NCBI GenBank assembly: GCA_016183805.1
Contig: JACPDX010000065.1
Span: forward strand, 1 to 64,000
DNA: 64,000 bases
Direction: 5' to 3'
Source of the DNA: Bacteroidota bacterium
GTDB taxonomy: Bacteria > Bacteroidota > Bacteroidia > Flavobacteriales_E > Vicingaceae
Position numbers and translations under genes: made by a program. The notes under the pieces are model-generated. The model worked only from the letters and a program-made list of their open reading frames with translations. It did no database searches and was not told where the DNA came from. Of the stretch, positions 17,423 through 27,220 are shown one piece after another (positions within the stretch are counted from its first letter, which is position 1; every line of letters begins with the position of its first letter).

Positions 17423-19254
17423 TAAAGTTTATTTTTAGCGTTAAGAATGAATAGAGCACTCATCAGATATTCCCAATTTTTATTCTTATCAGGTTTTTCT
17501 ATAAGATATTCCTTTTGTAAAATATCAATGGATTCAAGAATCATCTTTTTCATAGTTGGTGATTCCAGCCATTTTTCCTGTGGAGTCACATATCCTGTTT
17601 TATCCTTTCTCCAACCAATTTCAGAAGGCAATAAGTTTTTATAGGTGTCTCTCAAAATAAATTTCGTCCATCCTTCATTTATTTTTAAATTAGAAGGTAA
17701 GTCAAGAGCATATTCTACCAATGATGTGTTTAAAAAAGGATGTCTTACTTCAACATGATGTGCCATAGCATTCCTATCTCCTCTTATTAACATTTGTTCT
17801 AGTCCATGATCAAAAGTTAAATATTGTAGAAAATTATTCACGCTATCAAATGACACGAAGGGATTTGCGGTTGTATTTAAAAAGGTTTTTCTGATTTCTT
17901 TTGGAATGTCTGAATGATTACTGTTGGGATAAAGATGGTTTTTGAATTTTGATAATTCTGAAAATAACGAAGGAAAAATGGCTCTCAGAAAATCGAAAAG
18001 TTCATATTGATAGTTCTTTCCATATAGTTTTTGATAAGCCTTTTTTTCTTTACAAAATTTCTTAAAAGATAATTGTTTAAGTAATTCTGAATAGTAAGTT
18101 TTATAGGTTGAATTGTAACCTCCAAAAATTTCATCTGCCCCTTGACCATCCAATATAACCTTATATCCAGATTGTTTAGCCAATTCACATACTTTCCATT
18201 CGGCAAAATAGCTTGAGGAATATACAGGTTCTTCCTGATGTTTAAAAAAATTAATTATGTCTTTTTCAAAATCAGTACTTTCTATCCAAACATGGTTGGA
18301 ATTAAATGAAATTTTGTCTACTACTTTTTCTATAAACCTTCCCTCATCTTGGCTAAAATTTTTATACCTTGCAGAAAAGGTTGATAAGGTAGGTACAGTT
18401 TTAAATTCATTTTGTAATAGCAAAGTCAATATAGATGAATCAATGCCTCCAGAAAGGCATGCTCCAACCGGCACATCAGATCTTAATGTAAATTTTAAAG
18501 CATTTGTTAGTTTTTCACTTAACAACTCACGGTATTCTTCATTAGTTTTTACCTGGTCTTTTTTGGAGGAATAATTCCAGTATTTTTCTTTTTTTAACTC
18601 ATGATTCCGAAAAATTAAAAAATGAGAAGGAGGAAGCAATTTTATTTTTTCATAAAATGTATCTTCTCTTTTTTTTGGATTTGTATGAGAGTATGCTAAA
18701 TAGTAAACTAATTGTTGGTAATTTATTGATGAAGATACTATTTTGTTTGATAAAATTGATTTCATTTCGCTTGCAAACACGAATATGCCTTCGTTGTGAT
18801 AATAGTAAAAAGGTTTTTCACCAAATCGATCTCTAGCACAAAAAAGTTCTTGTTCTTTTTCATCCCATAAAGCAAACGCAAACATACCTTCAAACTGATG
18901 TAAACAATCTTTCCCCCAATAATCATAAGCAGCTAAAATTACTTCTGTATCGGTATTTGATTTAAAGGTATATCCCTTTCCTTGTAATTCCTTTCTAATT
19001 TCTAAATAATTATAGATTTCTCCATTATAGGTTATCGTATATCGGTTTTCAGCATAAAACATGGGTTGTTTGCCTGCATCTGACAAATCAATAATTGACA
19101 ACCTTCTATGTCCTAACCCAACATTCTTAGTAGCATTTATCCAATGACCTTCTCCGTCCGGACCTCGATGTACTAAAACATCTGTCATCTGTTTCAATTC
19201 CAAGAATTGAACAGGTCTTTGATTAAAATGTATTATTCCGGCAATTCCACACAT
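17422..19254 (-). CDS. asnB: Asparagine synthase (glutamine-hydrolysing), copy 1
   Basis: A 610-residue AsnB-type protein. Cys2 after the initiator Met is the glutaminase nucleophile (MCGIAG); RHxGPDG-like HRGPDGEG and NGEIYN complete the class II glutaminase domain up to about residue 190. The synthetase domain has the PP-loop SGGIDSS near residue 264 and LDGQGADEIFGGY near residue 365. In polysaccharide loci such proteins often amidate sugar acids rather than make free asparagine. The first ~150 residues are nearly identical to the adjacent paralogue, while the rest is strongly diverged. It lies 13 bases after copy 2 and overlaps the flippase by one base. Confidence 0.92.
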   Translation of the reverse strand: MCGIAGIIHFNQRPVQFLELKQMTDVLVHRGPDGEGHWINATKNVGLGHRRLSIIDLSDAGKQPMFYAENRYTITYNGEIYNYLEIRKELQGKGYTFKSNTDTEVILAAYDYWGKDCLHQFEGMFAFALWDEKEQELFCARDRFGEKPFYYYHNEGIFVFASEMKSILSNKIVSSSINYQQLVYYLAYSHTNPKKREDTFYEKIKLLPPSHFLIFRNHELKKEKYWNYSSKKDQVKTNEEYRELLSEKLTNALKFTLRSDVPVGACLSGGIDSSILTLLLQNEFKTVPTLSTFSARYKNFSQDEGRFIEKVVDKISFNSNHVWIESTDFEKDIINFFKHQEEPVYSSSYFAEWKVCELAKQSGYKVILDGQGADEIFGGYNSTYKTYYSELLKQLSFKKFCKEKKAYQKLYGKNYQYELFDFLRAIFPSLFSELSKFKNHLYPNSNHSDIPKEIRKTFLNTTANPFVSFDSVNNFLQYLTFDHGLEQMLIRGDRNAMAHHVEVRHPFLNTSLVEYALDLPSNLKINEGWTKFILRDTYKNLLPSEIGWRKDKTGYVTPQEKWLESPTMKKMILESIDILQKEYLIEKPDKNKNWEYLMSALFILNAKNKL

Positions 19255-19267
19255 TGGTTAATCATTT

Positions 19268-21100
19268 TTACTCATAAAGCATTCCTAACATTAAATGTTG
19301 CCAGGTTACATCTATATTTTTTTTGTTGGATAATATTTTATCGTTGATTAATTGTTGTTGAGCATTTCTCGACATTTCAACAAGTTGCTTATTTTTCATC
19401 CATTTTGCTTGGGGCGGCTCATAACCAATTTTATCTTTTCTCCATTGAATACTGGTAGGTAAAACACCTTCCATTCCAATTCTTAACAAATATTTTGTCC
19501 AACCGTTCCGAATAAAATAATGTTCTGGTAAAGAAAAAACAAATTCCACCAATTTATGATTTAAAAAGGGCAATCTTACTTCAACTGAATGAGCCATTGA
19601 ATTCCTATCGGCATACCTTAGCAATTCATTTAACCCTCGATCTACTAACATAAACTTTAAATGACTTTTTAAGTCAGGCGGGGCATAAACGGGATTAGGA
19701 GATGATCTATACTCTTCAACTAATTCAGTATTCATTCCAAGAAAAAATTCATCACTACTATTAATTTTTTGTCTTCTTTTATTTCCAAACTTTTTGTATT
19801 GAGTATAAAAAAAAGTCAATAACAATCCTTCTACACCTTTGACAGAAAAATGATTTTGCGTTATTTGGTTTATTTGTTTTTTTTCGCTAAAGTACTTAAT
19901 GGGATTACTTTTATATAACTGTCTTAAATACGCATCAAAAGATGAAGAATACCCTGCTAATAATTCATCTGCTCCTTGCCCATCTAACAGTACTTTTACA
20001 TTGGTATCAGAAGCCAATTTCATAACCTCAAATTGAGCTGCAATACTTGCGCTAACAAATGGCTGCCCTTGATGATACATGATTTTTCTGAGATTCTTCA
20101 ACATGGAGTCTTCTGTTGGAAAAACTTCGTGTTGTATAATTCTAGCATGGTTACAAAAATTGACAACCTCAGCAATATGTTTTCCTTCATCTTTTTTAAA
20201 TCCGGGAAAGCGTGCTGAAAAAATATGCTGTTCATTATTCTTATCAATTAATTCATTCATAACACAAACAATGGAGGAGGAGTCTAATCCACCCGACAAA
20301 CTACTCCCAACAGAAACATCGCTTCTCAAACGTGTTTGAACGGACTCTCGAAATAAATTTTTAAATGTTTCCACGGCTTGTTGTTCGGAGCCAGTAAATG
20401 TTGTAGTTGTTGCTAAATCCCAATATTTTTGTTTTTTGATTTCACCATTTTTATTTAACACCATACTGGTAGAAGGTTCGAGTTGGAGTATGTTATTAAA
20501 AAAAGTTTCTGAGTGTGAATAAGGGTTTTCGACGGTAAGAAACAATAGGTATTCGTAAGTTTTTTTTCTGTTAATTTCTTTTTTAATTTTCAAAGAAAAA
20601 ATGGCTTTCATCTCTGATGCAAAAACAAATTTTTCATTGTCTTTGAAGTAATAAAAAGGTTTTTCGCCAAATCGGTCTCGGGCACAAAAAAGTTCTTGTT
20701 CTTTTTCATCCCATAAAGCAAATGCAAACATACCTTCAAACTGATGTAAACAGTCTTTTCCCCAATAATGGTAAGCAGCTAAAATTACTTCGGTATCGGT
20801 GTTTGATTTAAAAGTATATCCTTTGCCTTGTAATTCTTTTCTAATTTCTAAGTAATTGTAAATTTCTCCGTTGTAGGTTATTGTATAGCGATTTTCAGCA
20901 TAAAACATGGGTTGTTTACCGGCATCCGACAAATCAATAATGGCTAATCTCCTATGCCCTAACCCTACATTTTTTGCAGGGTTTATCCAATGTCCTTCAC
21001 CATCTGGACCTCGATGTGCTAAAACATCTGTCATCTGTTTTAGTTCGGATAATTGAACAGGTGTTTGATTAAAATGTATTATTCCGGCAATTCCACACAT
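19268..21100 (-). CDS. asnB: Asparagine synthase (glutamine-hydrolysing), copy 2
   Basis: The first gene of the 12-gene polysaccharide operon, also 610 residues. It has the Cys2 glutaminase nucleophile, GLGHRRLAIIDLS, NGEIYN, the PP-loop SGGLDSSS near residue 267 and LDGQGADELLAGYSSS near residue 369. Of the first 151 residues only eight differ from copy 1, and only one of those lies after residue 53. From residue 152 on, similarity falls to that of distant paralogues. The abrupt change suggests gene conversion or mosaic duplication of the glutaminase half. Different synthetase halves suggest two different acceptor substrates. Confidence 0.92.
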   Translation of the reverse strand: MCGIAGIIHFNQTPVQLSELKQMTDVLAHRGPDGEGHWINPAKNVGLGHRRLAIIDLSDAGKQPMFYAENRYTITYNGEIYNYLEIRKELQGKGYTFKSNTDTEVILAAYHYWGKDCLHQFEGMFAFALWDEKEQELFCARDRFGEKPFYYFKDNEKFVFASEMKAIFSLKIKKEINRKKTYEYLLFLTVENPYSHSETFFNNILQLEPSTSMVLNKNGEIKKQKYWDLATTTTFTGSEQQAVETFKNLFRESVQTRLRSDVSVGSSLSGGLDSSSIVCVMNELIDKNNEQHIFSARFPGFKKDEGKHIAEVVNFCNHARIIQHEVFPTEDSMLKNLRKIMYHQGQPFVSASIAAQFEVMKLASDTNVKVLLDGQGADELLAGYSSSFDAYLRQLYKSNPIKYFSEKKQINQITQNHFSVKGVEGLLLTFFYTQYKKFGNKRRQKINSSDEFFLGMNTELVEEYRSSPNPVYAPPDLKSHLKFMLVDRGLNELLRYADRNSMAHSVEVRLPFLNHKLVEFVFSLPEHYFIRNGWTKYLLRIGMEGVLPTSIQWRKDKIGYEPPQAKWMKNKQLVEMSRNAQQQLINDKILSNKKNIDVTWQHLMLGMLYE

Positions 21101-21245
21101 TAACTTAATCTCATTTAGTAAATTTTAAAGGTAATATTTGATAAACAAAAACAACTGACAATACTTTTGTTCTTATTAAGTAGGAGTATATTATGGGAAA
21201 TAAATTATCTTCATTGGTAATTAACATCTTACTATAAAATGAATA

Positions 21246-21277
21246 TTGAATCATAAAAGCAATATTACATAAATTTA
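21246..21277 (+). promoter_or_regulatory. Possible promoter for wecB
   Basis: TTG at 21246-21248 and TAAATTTA at 21270-21277, spaced by 21 bases, fit the Bacteroidota consensus with one mismatch. The 215-base region 21101-21315 separates the divergent asnB and wecB starts and must also hold the operon promoter on the minus strand, for which I see no good match. Confidence 0.35.
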
Positions 21278-21315
21278 AACTTCTCTTATTAATTTATACC
21301 TTTACATATCATTTT

Positions 21316-22401
21316 ATGAAACCAATGAAAATTCTAACCATACTTGGTGCCCGGCCACAATTTATAAAAGCTGCCGCTTTAAGTAGAGTATTTAGAAATT
21401 ATGCTGAGATAAAGGAAGTGATTGTTCATACTGGTCAACATTTTGACAAAAATATGTCTGACATTTTTTTTGAGGAAATGGAAATTCCAAAACCTGATTA
21501 TTTTTTAGACATCAACTCACTTAATCATGGAGCAATGACTGGAAGAATGATGGAAAAAATTGAAGTCATTATTGAAAGTGAAAATCCTGACTATATGTTG
21601 GTTTATGGAGATACCAATTCAACATTAGCTGGAGCAATAACAGCAAAAAAAAAGCACATAAAACTAATACATGTTGAAGCTGGATTAAGAAGTTTTAACA
21701 TGAATATGCCCGAAGAAATAAATCGAATATTAACCGATAGAATTTCTGACTATTTGTTCTGCCCCACTCTTCAAGCACAAAAAAATTTAATAGAGGAGGG
21801 ATTTGCAAACTTCGATTGTAAAATTGAGGTGGTTGGTGATGTAATGGAAGATGCTGTTCGTTTTTATAGTGAAAAAGCAAGTCAACAATCTAAAATTTTA
21901 TTCGAAAACAATTTGAAAGCGTATGTTTTATGCACCATTCACCGACAAGAAAACACCGATGATTTAGCTAGATTAAATCAAATCATTAATGCAATCAACG
22001 AAATCAGTTCAACCATTCAAGTTGTTCTTCCTTTACATCCAAGAACCAACGCCATTATTTCAAAAAACAACATAAAATTAAATGCAAAAATAATAGACCC
22101 TGTGGGTTATTTAGACATGCTAAACCTAACAAAAAATGCCCAATTGGTATTAACTGATAGTGGAGGCTTACAAAAAGAAGCTTTTATGTTAAAAAAATTC
22201 TGCATCACCTTACGGGATGAAACCGAATGGGTAGAATTAGTAGAAAATGATGTGAACTTCCTTGCTGGAGCTGATACTAAAAAGATTGTATCATTAGCAT
22301 TAAATAAATTAAAAACACCTTTTACTTGCAATAAAAACCTTTACGGTGGCGGAAAAGCATCAGAAAAAATTGTAGATTACTTATTAAAATCTAAGAAATG
22401 A
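21316..22401 (+). CDS. wecB: UDP-N-acetylglucosamine 2-epimerase (non-hydrolysing)
   Basis: A 361-residue enzyme interconverting UDP-GlcNAc and UDP-ManNAc in the cytosol for polysaccharide synthesis. It shows LGARPQFIKAAALSR at the N-terminus, VHTGQHFDKNMSDIFF, VYGDTNSTLAGA near residue 95, HVEAGLRSFNMNMPEEINR near residue 117, HRQEN near residue 211 and LTDSGGLQKEAF near residue 276, all conserved in WecB. A second ATG three codons in is an equally good start. The stop overlaps, by ATGA, the start of a decayed galE copy, which suggests that wecB and galE were once adjacent and coupled. Confidence 0.93.
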   Translation: MKPMKILTILGARPQFIKAAALSRVFRNYAEIKEVIVHTGQHFDKNMSDIFFEEMEIPKPDYFLDINSLNHGAMTGRMMEKIEVIIESENPDYMLVYGDTNSTLAGAITAKKKHIKLIHVEAGLRSFNMNMPEEINRILTDRISDYLFCPTLQAQKNLIEEGFANFDCKIEVVGDVMEDAVRFYSEKASQQSKILFENNLKAYVLCTIHRQENTDDLARLNQIINAINEISSTIQVVLPLHPRTNAIISKNNIKLNAKIIDPVGYLDMLNLTKNAQLVLTDSGGLQKEAFMLKKFCITLRDETEWVELVENDVNFLAGADTKKIVSLALNKLKTPFTCNKNLYGGGKASEKIVDYLLKSKK

Positions 22402-22526
22402 AAATACTCATTACAGGAGAAGCTAGTTATATTAGCTCACATACTATTATAGAAATTCTAGAAAACACCCCTTAGGAAATTATTTCTAATGACCCCAACT
22501 ACCATAATTTTAGTAGCTTAAAACTA
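22398..22526 (+). pseudogene. Decayed 5' fragment of galE
   Basis: From the ATG at 22398, about 100-130 bases align with the start of the intact galE at 26135: the first 20 bases are identical (ATGAAAATACTCATTACAGG) and similarity continues through the codons for SHTIIEILENT. Here glycines of the Rossmann motif are changed and a TAG stop interrupts after about 25 codons. Beyond 22530 I see no further match. It is a non-functional remnant. Confidence 0.85.
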
Positions 22527-22685
22527 TTGCCATGTGGGGTTAAAATAAAAAATTGATAATTATATTAATATCTTGCCCAAAACTGAGAGTAGTTACTTTT
22601 TTAATCTTTACGTTACTGCAAATTAAATTAATAATATGATTATTTTCGTATATTCATACTTGATAACAAACTATCAAATAGATAA

Positions 22686-25600
22686 ATGCAAAAAAAAATA
22701 AGTCTAATAATACTTTTTTTGTTGAGCGAATATTTTGCCTTTTCACAGGGAGACATTCATGTTTATCCAAAAAATGATTATTGGATAAGTAAAGATACTA
22801 CAATATTTATATGGGATAAAGTTATAGATGGAATTAGTTTTGAACTTTTTATTTCCTCAACAAATACATTTACAGACACCGTTTATTATTCTGGAGTATT
22901 AACAATAAATACTGACACTGTTGTTGGCATATCAAAAGGTACTTATTATTGGAGGATTAAAACTAATTTAATTGGAGGAGGCATTGATGAGAGCAGTAGT
23001 TTTAAGTTTAATGTGTTTGAGCCAAATAGTATTTCTAATTTAGGTTTGTGGCTTAAACCTAACGAAGGGTTTAGTTTTTCTGTCAATAAAATTACTGGGT
23101 GGGCGGATCAATCGGGGAGTTTAAATAACGCAAGTCAAATAGATACTAATTTTAGCCCAGAATTATCTAATGTTGATTTAAATGGTTACAATCCATTGCA
23201 ATTTGATGGAGTTAATGATTATTTATTATTAGATGATTCATTAGAAAACCCATTTAATTTGTTTTTTTTGGTAGATTTAGATTCTGTAGGGGTTACTGGA
23301 AGTCTTTTTTCAGATGTTATACATGATGATGGACTAATCTATTATTTCTACCCTGAACAAATAGCACTATGGAGAGGAGGGCAGAGAGTGTATTCGCCCT
23401 TCAAATCAGGTGATAATTTTTATAATATTTCTCATCAAACTACAGCATTAGATTTTTATAAGAATTCAGTACCAATGTCATTGGCAGGAACTGGAACTAT
23501 TTATGATATTAAAATTAAACGCATTGGAGCATCAACATTTAAACCTTTTGAAGGCAGGATTTATGAAATTATTGGTTTTAATGGAAATATAACAGCAGCA
23601 GAAACCGACAGTGTAAATAATTACCTTCGCTACAAATACGCACCCCCTGCAAACTTAGGAGCAAATATCTTTACTTCAAATTTTTGTGACACGGTTTTAT
23701 ATGCAGGAAAAAGGTTTACAAATTATCAGTGGCAAGATAGTAGTAATTCCGATTCTTTGATTGTAACAGAGACAGGTTGGTACTCTGTAACTGTAACCGA
23801 TATTTTTGGTTTTCAATCAACAGATTCTGTTTATGTTCAATTCCCAACAATTAACCAATTGACCAACGACACCATCTGCCAAGGAAATTCATTACTTTGG
23901 AACATTAATCTAAGCGACTCTATTTTTAACTTTGAATGGAGTAATGCTTCTACCGATTCTTTATTAAATATTACCCAATCTGGAGATTATTGGGTAAAAG
24001 TTACCGATTCATTAGGTTGTTTTCGGTATTCAGATACTATTATTATCACGCTTGATTCTTTTCCCACACAAACCACTTTAGGTATGGATAAAACAGTATG
24101 CCAAGGAGAAAACATTGGTTTAGAAACAGGATTTGGAGCAATAAGTTATTTATGGAATACCAACGACACCACTGCCCAAATAACCATTGATACCGCAGGA
24201 ATGTATTGGGTACAAGTAGAAAACAACAATGGTTGTGTAGCCAACGATACTGTACAAATAGCATTAAATGGTATTGCTCCAACTGTTTTATTCAATTCCG
24301 TAAATGCGTGTAATAATTCGCCGACTTTATTTAATAACACTTCTTTTGCTACTGATGGCAGTAATATTATCAGCTCGTTTTGGACTTTTGGAACAGGTGA
24401 TACCAGTAATTTACAAAATCCTACCTACAACTATTTAGCAACAGGAAATTACAATGTTACGCTACAAATACAAACAGACTCAGGATGTAGCAATTCCATT
24501 ACTCAACAAATACAAGTACACAAAAAACCAACAGCAGGGTTTTTCCCGACAAATAGTTTAATGTGTTCTTCACAAAATTCATTTTTTACGGAAAATTCTT
24601 TTTCTACTGACGGAATTATTAACAACTGGCTTTGGGATTTTGGTACTACTTCAATTTCTGATACTTCATCTCTTCAAAATGGAAGTTATGATTATGTTAT
24701 TGCTGGAAATTATTCGGTTCAATTAATTGTTTCTACTGAATTTGGATGTAGTGATACCGTTGTAAATTTGATAAATGTAAAACCATCTCCAATTGCTAAT
24801 TTTATGTTTCAAGACAGTTGTTTGACCAACCAAACCAAGTTTACGAATTTATCGACAGGAACTATTTCAATGACCAATTGGGATTTTGGCGACGCAAATT
24901 CAAGTGCTTTGTTAAACCCTTCTCACGTTTATGCAAACTCAGGTAGTTATAATGTTATATTAGCCATAAAAGCTACCAATGGATGCTGGGATACTTTAAT
25001 AAAATCCGTCGGTATTTACGATACTCCAATTGCTAATTTTGTTGCCGATGATTATTGTGTGCTTTCCAATAATCAATTATTTGATAGCAGCTTAACAAAT
25101 GCAGGTATTTTGACCAATTGGTTATGGGACATTTCAAGTCTTTCTTTCCAATCTACCAATCAAAACCCGATGATTAATTTCAACTTTGGAGATTCAGGTT
25201 TATTTCAATTAAAACTCAAGGTTACAAATAATTATGGCTGTATAGATTCTATAACAAAAACAATTGGCGTTTATCCTTTACCTATTGCTAATTTTAATTT
25301 TTCTCCGGAAATTGGGCTACCTCCATTGCAAGTTAATTTCAATAATCAAACATACGGAGGTAACTCATACCTTTGGGATTTTGGTAATGGTAACTCTTCC
25401 ATAGCCATTTCTCCAACCTATACTTTTCAAGATTCAGGTATTTTTAATGTTACTTTATTTACTACAAGTCTTTATGGGTGTGTTGACAGTATTTCAAAAG
25501 CAATACAAATTATTGAACCTATTATTGACTTGGCTGTTAAAAATATTTTTTATGAATTTATGCCTAATTCTAATTTCATGAAAATAAGTGTTCAGTTTGC

Positions 25601-26099
25601 CAACGAAGGTAGGGTAATTATTCAAAATATGGATTTACTTTTACAAAACTCAAGTACCGGAACTATTTTAGAATCGTGGAGTGGAAGTTTAGCTCCAAAC
25701 ATGCAAAATATTTATACCTTCTCTTCAATGATAGAAATGCCAAACGGCGAAATCCCCAGTTTAATCTGTGTTAATGCAACAAACATTAATCATGGAATTG
25801 ATGCTGATTTATCAAACAATGAATTCTGCAGGGCATTAAACAAGTTTGAGTTGATTAATTTATACCCAAATCCAACTTCAAAAAATTTATTTTTAGAATT
25901 CATTTCTCCTCAACAAAGTGAATTGGAAATTAATTTGTTTAACAATGTAGGAAAATTAGTCTCAACTCTTTATAAAGGTCAATCATCAAAAGGAATTAAT
26001 CGATTAAATTTTTTAATGAGCATCTATGCTCAAGGTGTTTATGTGATTGAAATAAAAAATCAAGACGAAATTATTCGGAAAAAATTTATGGTTAATTAA
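22686..26099 (+). CDS. Secreted PKD-repeat protein with T9SS type A sorting domain
   Basis: A 1137-residue exported protein. It has a signal peptide (ISLIILFLLSEYFAFSQ). Next is an N-terminal domain with a concanavalin-like look (NLGLWLKPNEGFSF, WADQSGSLNNASQ, QFDGVNDYLLLDDS), near residues 115-320. Two cysteine-containing Ig-like segments follow, with GNSLLWN and GENIGLETG turns. About five PKD-type repeats come next, from residue 540 to 940, marked by WDFG, WLWDFG and NWDFGD. The C-terminus (NLYPNPTSKNLFLEF to GVYVIEI and MVN) is a type IX secretion sorting domain. It would be an outer-surface or secreted adhesin-like protein. It sits between wecB and galE, where a galE remnant marks its upstream side. 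Confidence 0.85.
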   Translation: MQKKISLIILFLLSEYFAFSQGDIHVYPKNDYWISKDTTIFIWDKVIDGISFELFISSTNTFTDTVYYSGVLTINTDTVVGISKGTYYWRIKTNLIGGGIDESSSFKFNVFEPNSISNLGLWLKPNEGFSFSVNKITGWADQSGSLNNASQIDTNFSPELSNVDLNGYNPLQFDGVNDYLLLDDSLENPFNLFFLVDLDSVGVTGSLFSDVIHDDGLIYYFYPEQIALWRGGQRVYSPFKSGDNFYNISHQTTALDFYKNSVPMSLAGTGTIYDIKIKRIGASTFKPFEGRIYEIIGFNGNITAAETDSVNNYLRYKYAPPANLGANIFTSNFCDTVLYAGKRFTNYQWQDSSNSDSLIVTETGWYSVTVTDIFGFQSTDSVYVQFPTINQLTNDTICQGNSLLWNINLSDSIFNFEWSNASTDSLLNITQSGDYWVKVTDSLGCFRYSDTIIITLDSFPTQTTLGMDKTVCQGENIGLETGFGAISYLWNTNDTTAQITIDTAGMYWVQVENNNGCVANDTVQIALNGIAPTVLFNSVNACNNSPTLFNNTSFATDGSNIISSFWTFGTGDTSNLQNPTYNYLATGNYNVTLQIQTDSGCSNSITQQIQVHKKPTAGFFPTNSLMCSSQNSFFTENSFSTDGIINNWLWDFGTTSISDTSSLQNGSYDYVIAGNYSVQLIVSTEFGCSDTVVNLINVKPSPIANFMFQDSCLTNQTKFTNLSTGTISMTNWDFGDANSSALLNPSHVYANSGSYNVILAIKATNGCWDTLIKSVGIYDTPIANFVADDYCVLSNNQLFDSSLTNAGILTNWLWDISSLSFQSTNQNPMINFNFGDSGLFQLKLKVTNNYGCIDSITKTIGVYPLPIANFNFSPEIGLPPLQVNFNNQTYGGNSYLWDFGNGNSSIAISPTYTFQDSGIFNVTLFTTSLYGCVDSISKAIQIIEPIIDLAVKNIFYEFMPNSNFMKISVQFANEGRVIIQNMDLLLQNSSTGTILESWSGSLAPNMQNIYTFSSMIEMPNGEIPSLICVNATNINHGIDADLSNNEFCRALNKFELINLYPNPTSKNLFLEFISPQQSELEINLFNNVGKLVSTLYKGQSSKGINRLNFLMSIYAQGVYVIEIKNQDEIIRKKFMVN

Positions 26100-26134
26100 T
26101 TTTAACTTGTATTTTCGAACTCAAAGTAAATTAA

Positions 26135-27160
26135 ATGAAAATACTCATTACAGGCGGAGCAGGTTACATAGGCTCACACACCATTATAGAAATTTTAGAA
26201 AACACCAATTGGGAAGTTATTGCTGTTGATAATTATTCTAATTCATCTGAAAAAACCTATCGACGAATCGAAAAAATTACTGGAAAAAAAATCAACTATT
26301 ATAACATCGATTTAACCAATTTATCACTTACAGAAAAGGTTTTTTATGAAAATAAAGACATCATCGGAATCATTCACTTTGCGGCTTTTAAATCAGTTCC
26401 AGAATCGGTTGAAAAACCCTTATTGTATTACCACAACAACCTCAACTCATTGATTAACATCTTAAAATGCCAAGCAAAATATAACATTCCAAACCTTATT
26501 TTCTCCTCTTCTTGTTCGGTTTATGGTAATCTCGACGAATTACCTGTTACTGAAAATACTCCATTAAATACGCCCGAATCGCCGTATGCTTACACCAAAC
26601 AAATTGGCGAAAAAATAGTGGACGATTTCATTAAGATAAATCCTACGTTAAAAGCTATTTCATTACGCTATTTTAATCCCGTTGGTGCTCACAAAAGTGG
26701 ATTAAATGGCGAAGTTCCTATTGCCCGACCAAACAACTTAGTGCCTTACATCACCCAAACTGCTATAGGAAAATTAGAACAATTAACCGTTTTTGGTGGA
26801 GATTACGCTACCAACGATGGTACTTGTATTCGAGATTATGTGCATGTATGCGATATTGCAGCTGCTCATGTACAAGCTTTACAAAAATTAATTTCTGATA
26901 AAAATTTCCCGAAACATAGCATTATTAATTTAGGTACCGGTGTTGGGGTTAGCGTATTAGAAGCTATCCATGCATTCGAAAAAGTAAGCAATCAAAAACT
27001 CAATTATTTTATAGGGAATAGAAGAGACGGTGATGTTGCTGCCATCTATGCCAATAACGATTTAGCTAAAAAAATGTTAGGTTGGACTCCAAAATATGAC
27101 ATTGATGAAATGATGAATTCCGCTTGGCTTTGGGAGCAGAACTTAAATAAAAAGCAATAA
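26135..27160 (+). CDS. galE: UDP-glucose 4-epimerase
   Basis: A 341-residue extended short-chain dehydrogenase converting UDP-glucose to UDP-galactose (or the N-acetyl forms). It has the NAD-binding GGAGYIGSH at residues 7-15, VAVDNYSNSS-like IAVDNYSNSS, the catalytic SSSCSVYG near residue 125 and YAYTKQIGE (Tyr-x3-Lys) near residue 151, and the GalE signatures RYFNPVGAH and NDGTCIRDYVHVCD. Length is normal. A terminator-like hairpin follows immediately at 27161. Confidence 0.95.
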   Translation: MKILITGGAGYIGSHTIIEILENTNWEVIAVDNYSNSSEKTYRRIEKITGKKINYYNIDLTNLSLTEKVFYENKDIIGIIHFAAFKSVPESVEKPLLYYHNNLNSLINILKCQAKYNIPNLIFSSSCSVYGNLDELPVTENTPLNTPESPYAYTKQIGEKIVDDFIKINPTLKAISLRYFNPVGAHKSGLNGEVPIARPNNLVPYITQTAIGKLEQLTVFGGDYATNDGTCIRDYVHVCDIAAAHVQALQKLISDKNFPKHSIINLGTGVGVSVLEAIHAFEKVSNQKLNYFIGNRRDGDVAAIYANNDLAKKMLGWTPKYDIDEMMNSAWLWEQNLNKKQ

Positions 27161-27188
27161 AAAAGCTCCAGATTTCTCTGAAGCTTTT
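27161..27188. terminator. Terminator hairpin after galE, homologous to the tRNA-fMet terminator
   Basis: A 7-bp stem AAAAGCT/AGCTTTT continues through one mismatch into CAGA/TCTG, with a 4-base loop. It resembles the hairpin at 27527-27550 in sequence and in position relative to tRNA-fMet sequence, so it is likely the original terminator of the broken tRNA copy. It can also end galE transcription. Confidence 0.7.
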
Positions 27189-27194
27189 CTCTAG

Positions 27195-27220
27195 TAGCGG
27201 GGGTCCGACACAAATGGACG
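27195..27220 (-). pseudogene. 3' fragment of a tRNA-fMet gene
   Basis: These 26 bases match the 3' end of the intact initiator tRNA (27555-27580) at 22 positions, covering the acceptor strand and T-arm. The four mismatches lie in and next to the T-arm and would weaken it. The homology stops at the 23-base repeat. Confidence 0.75.
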
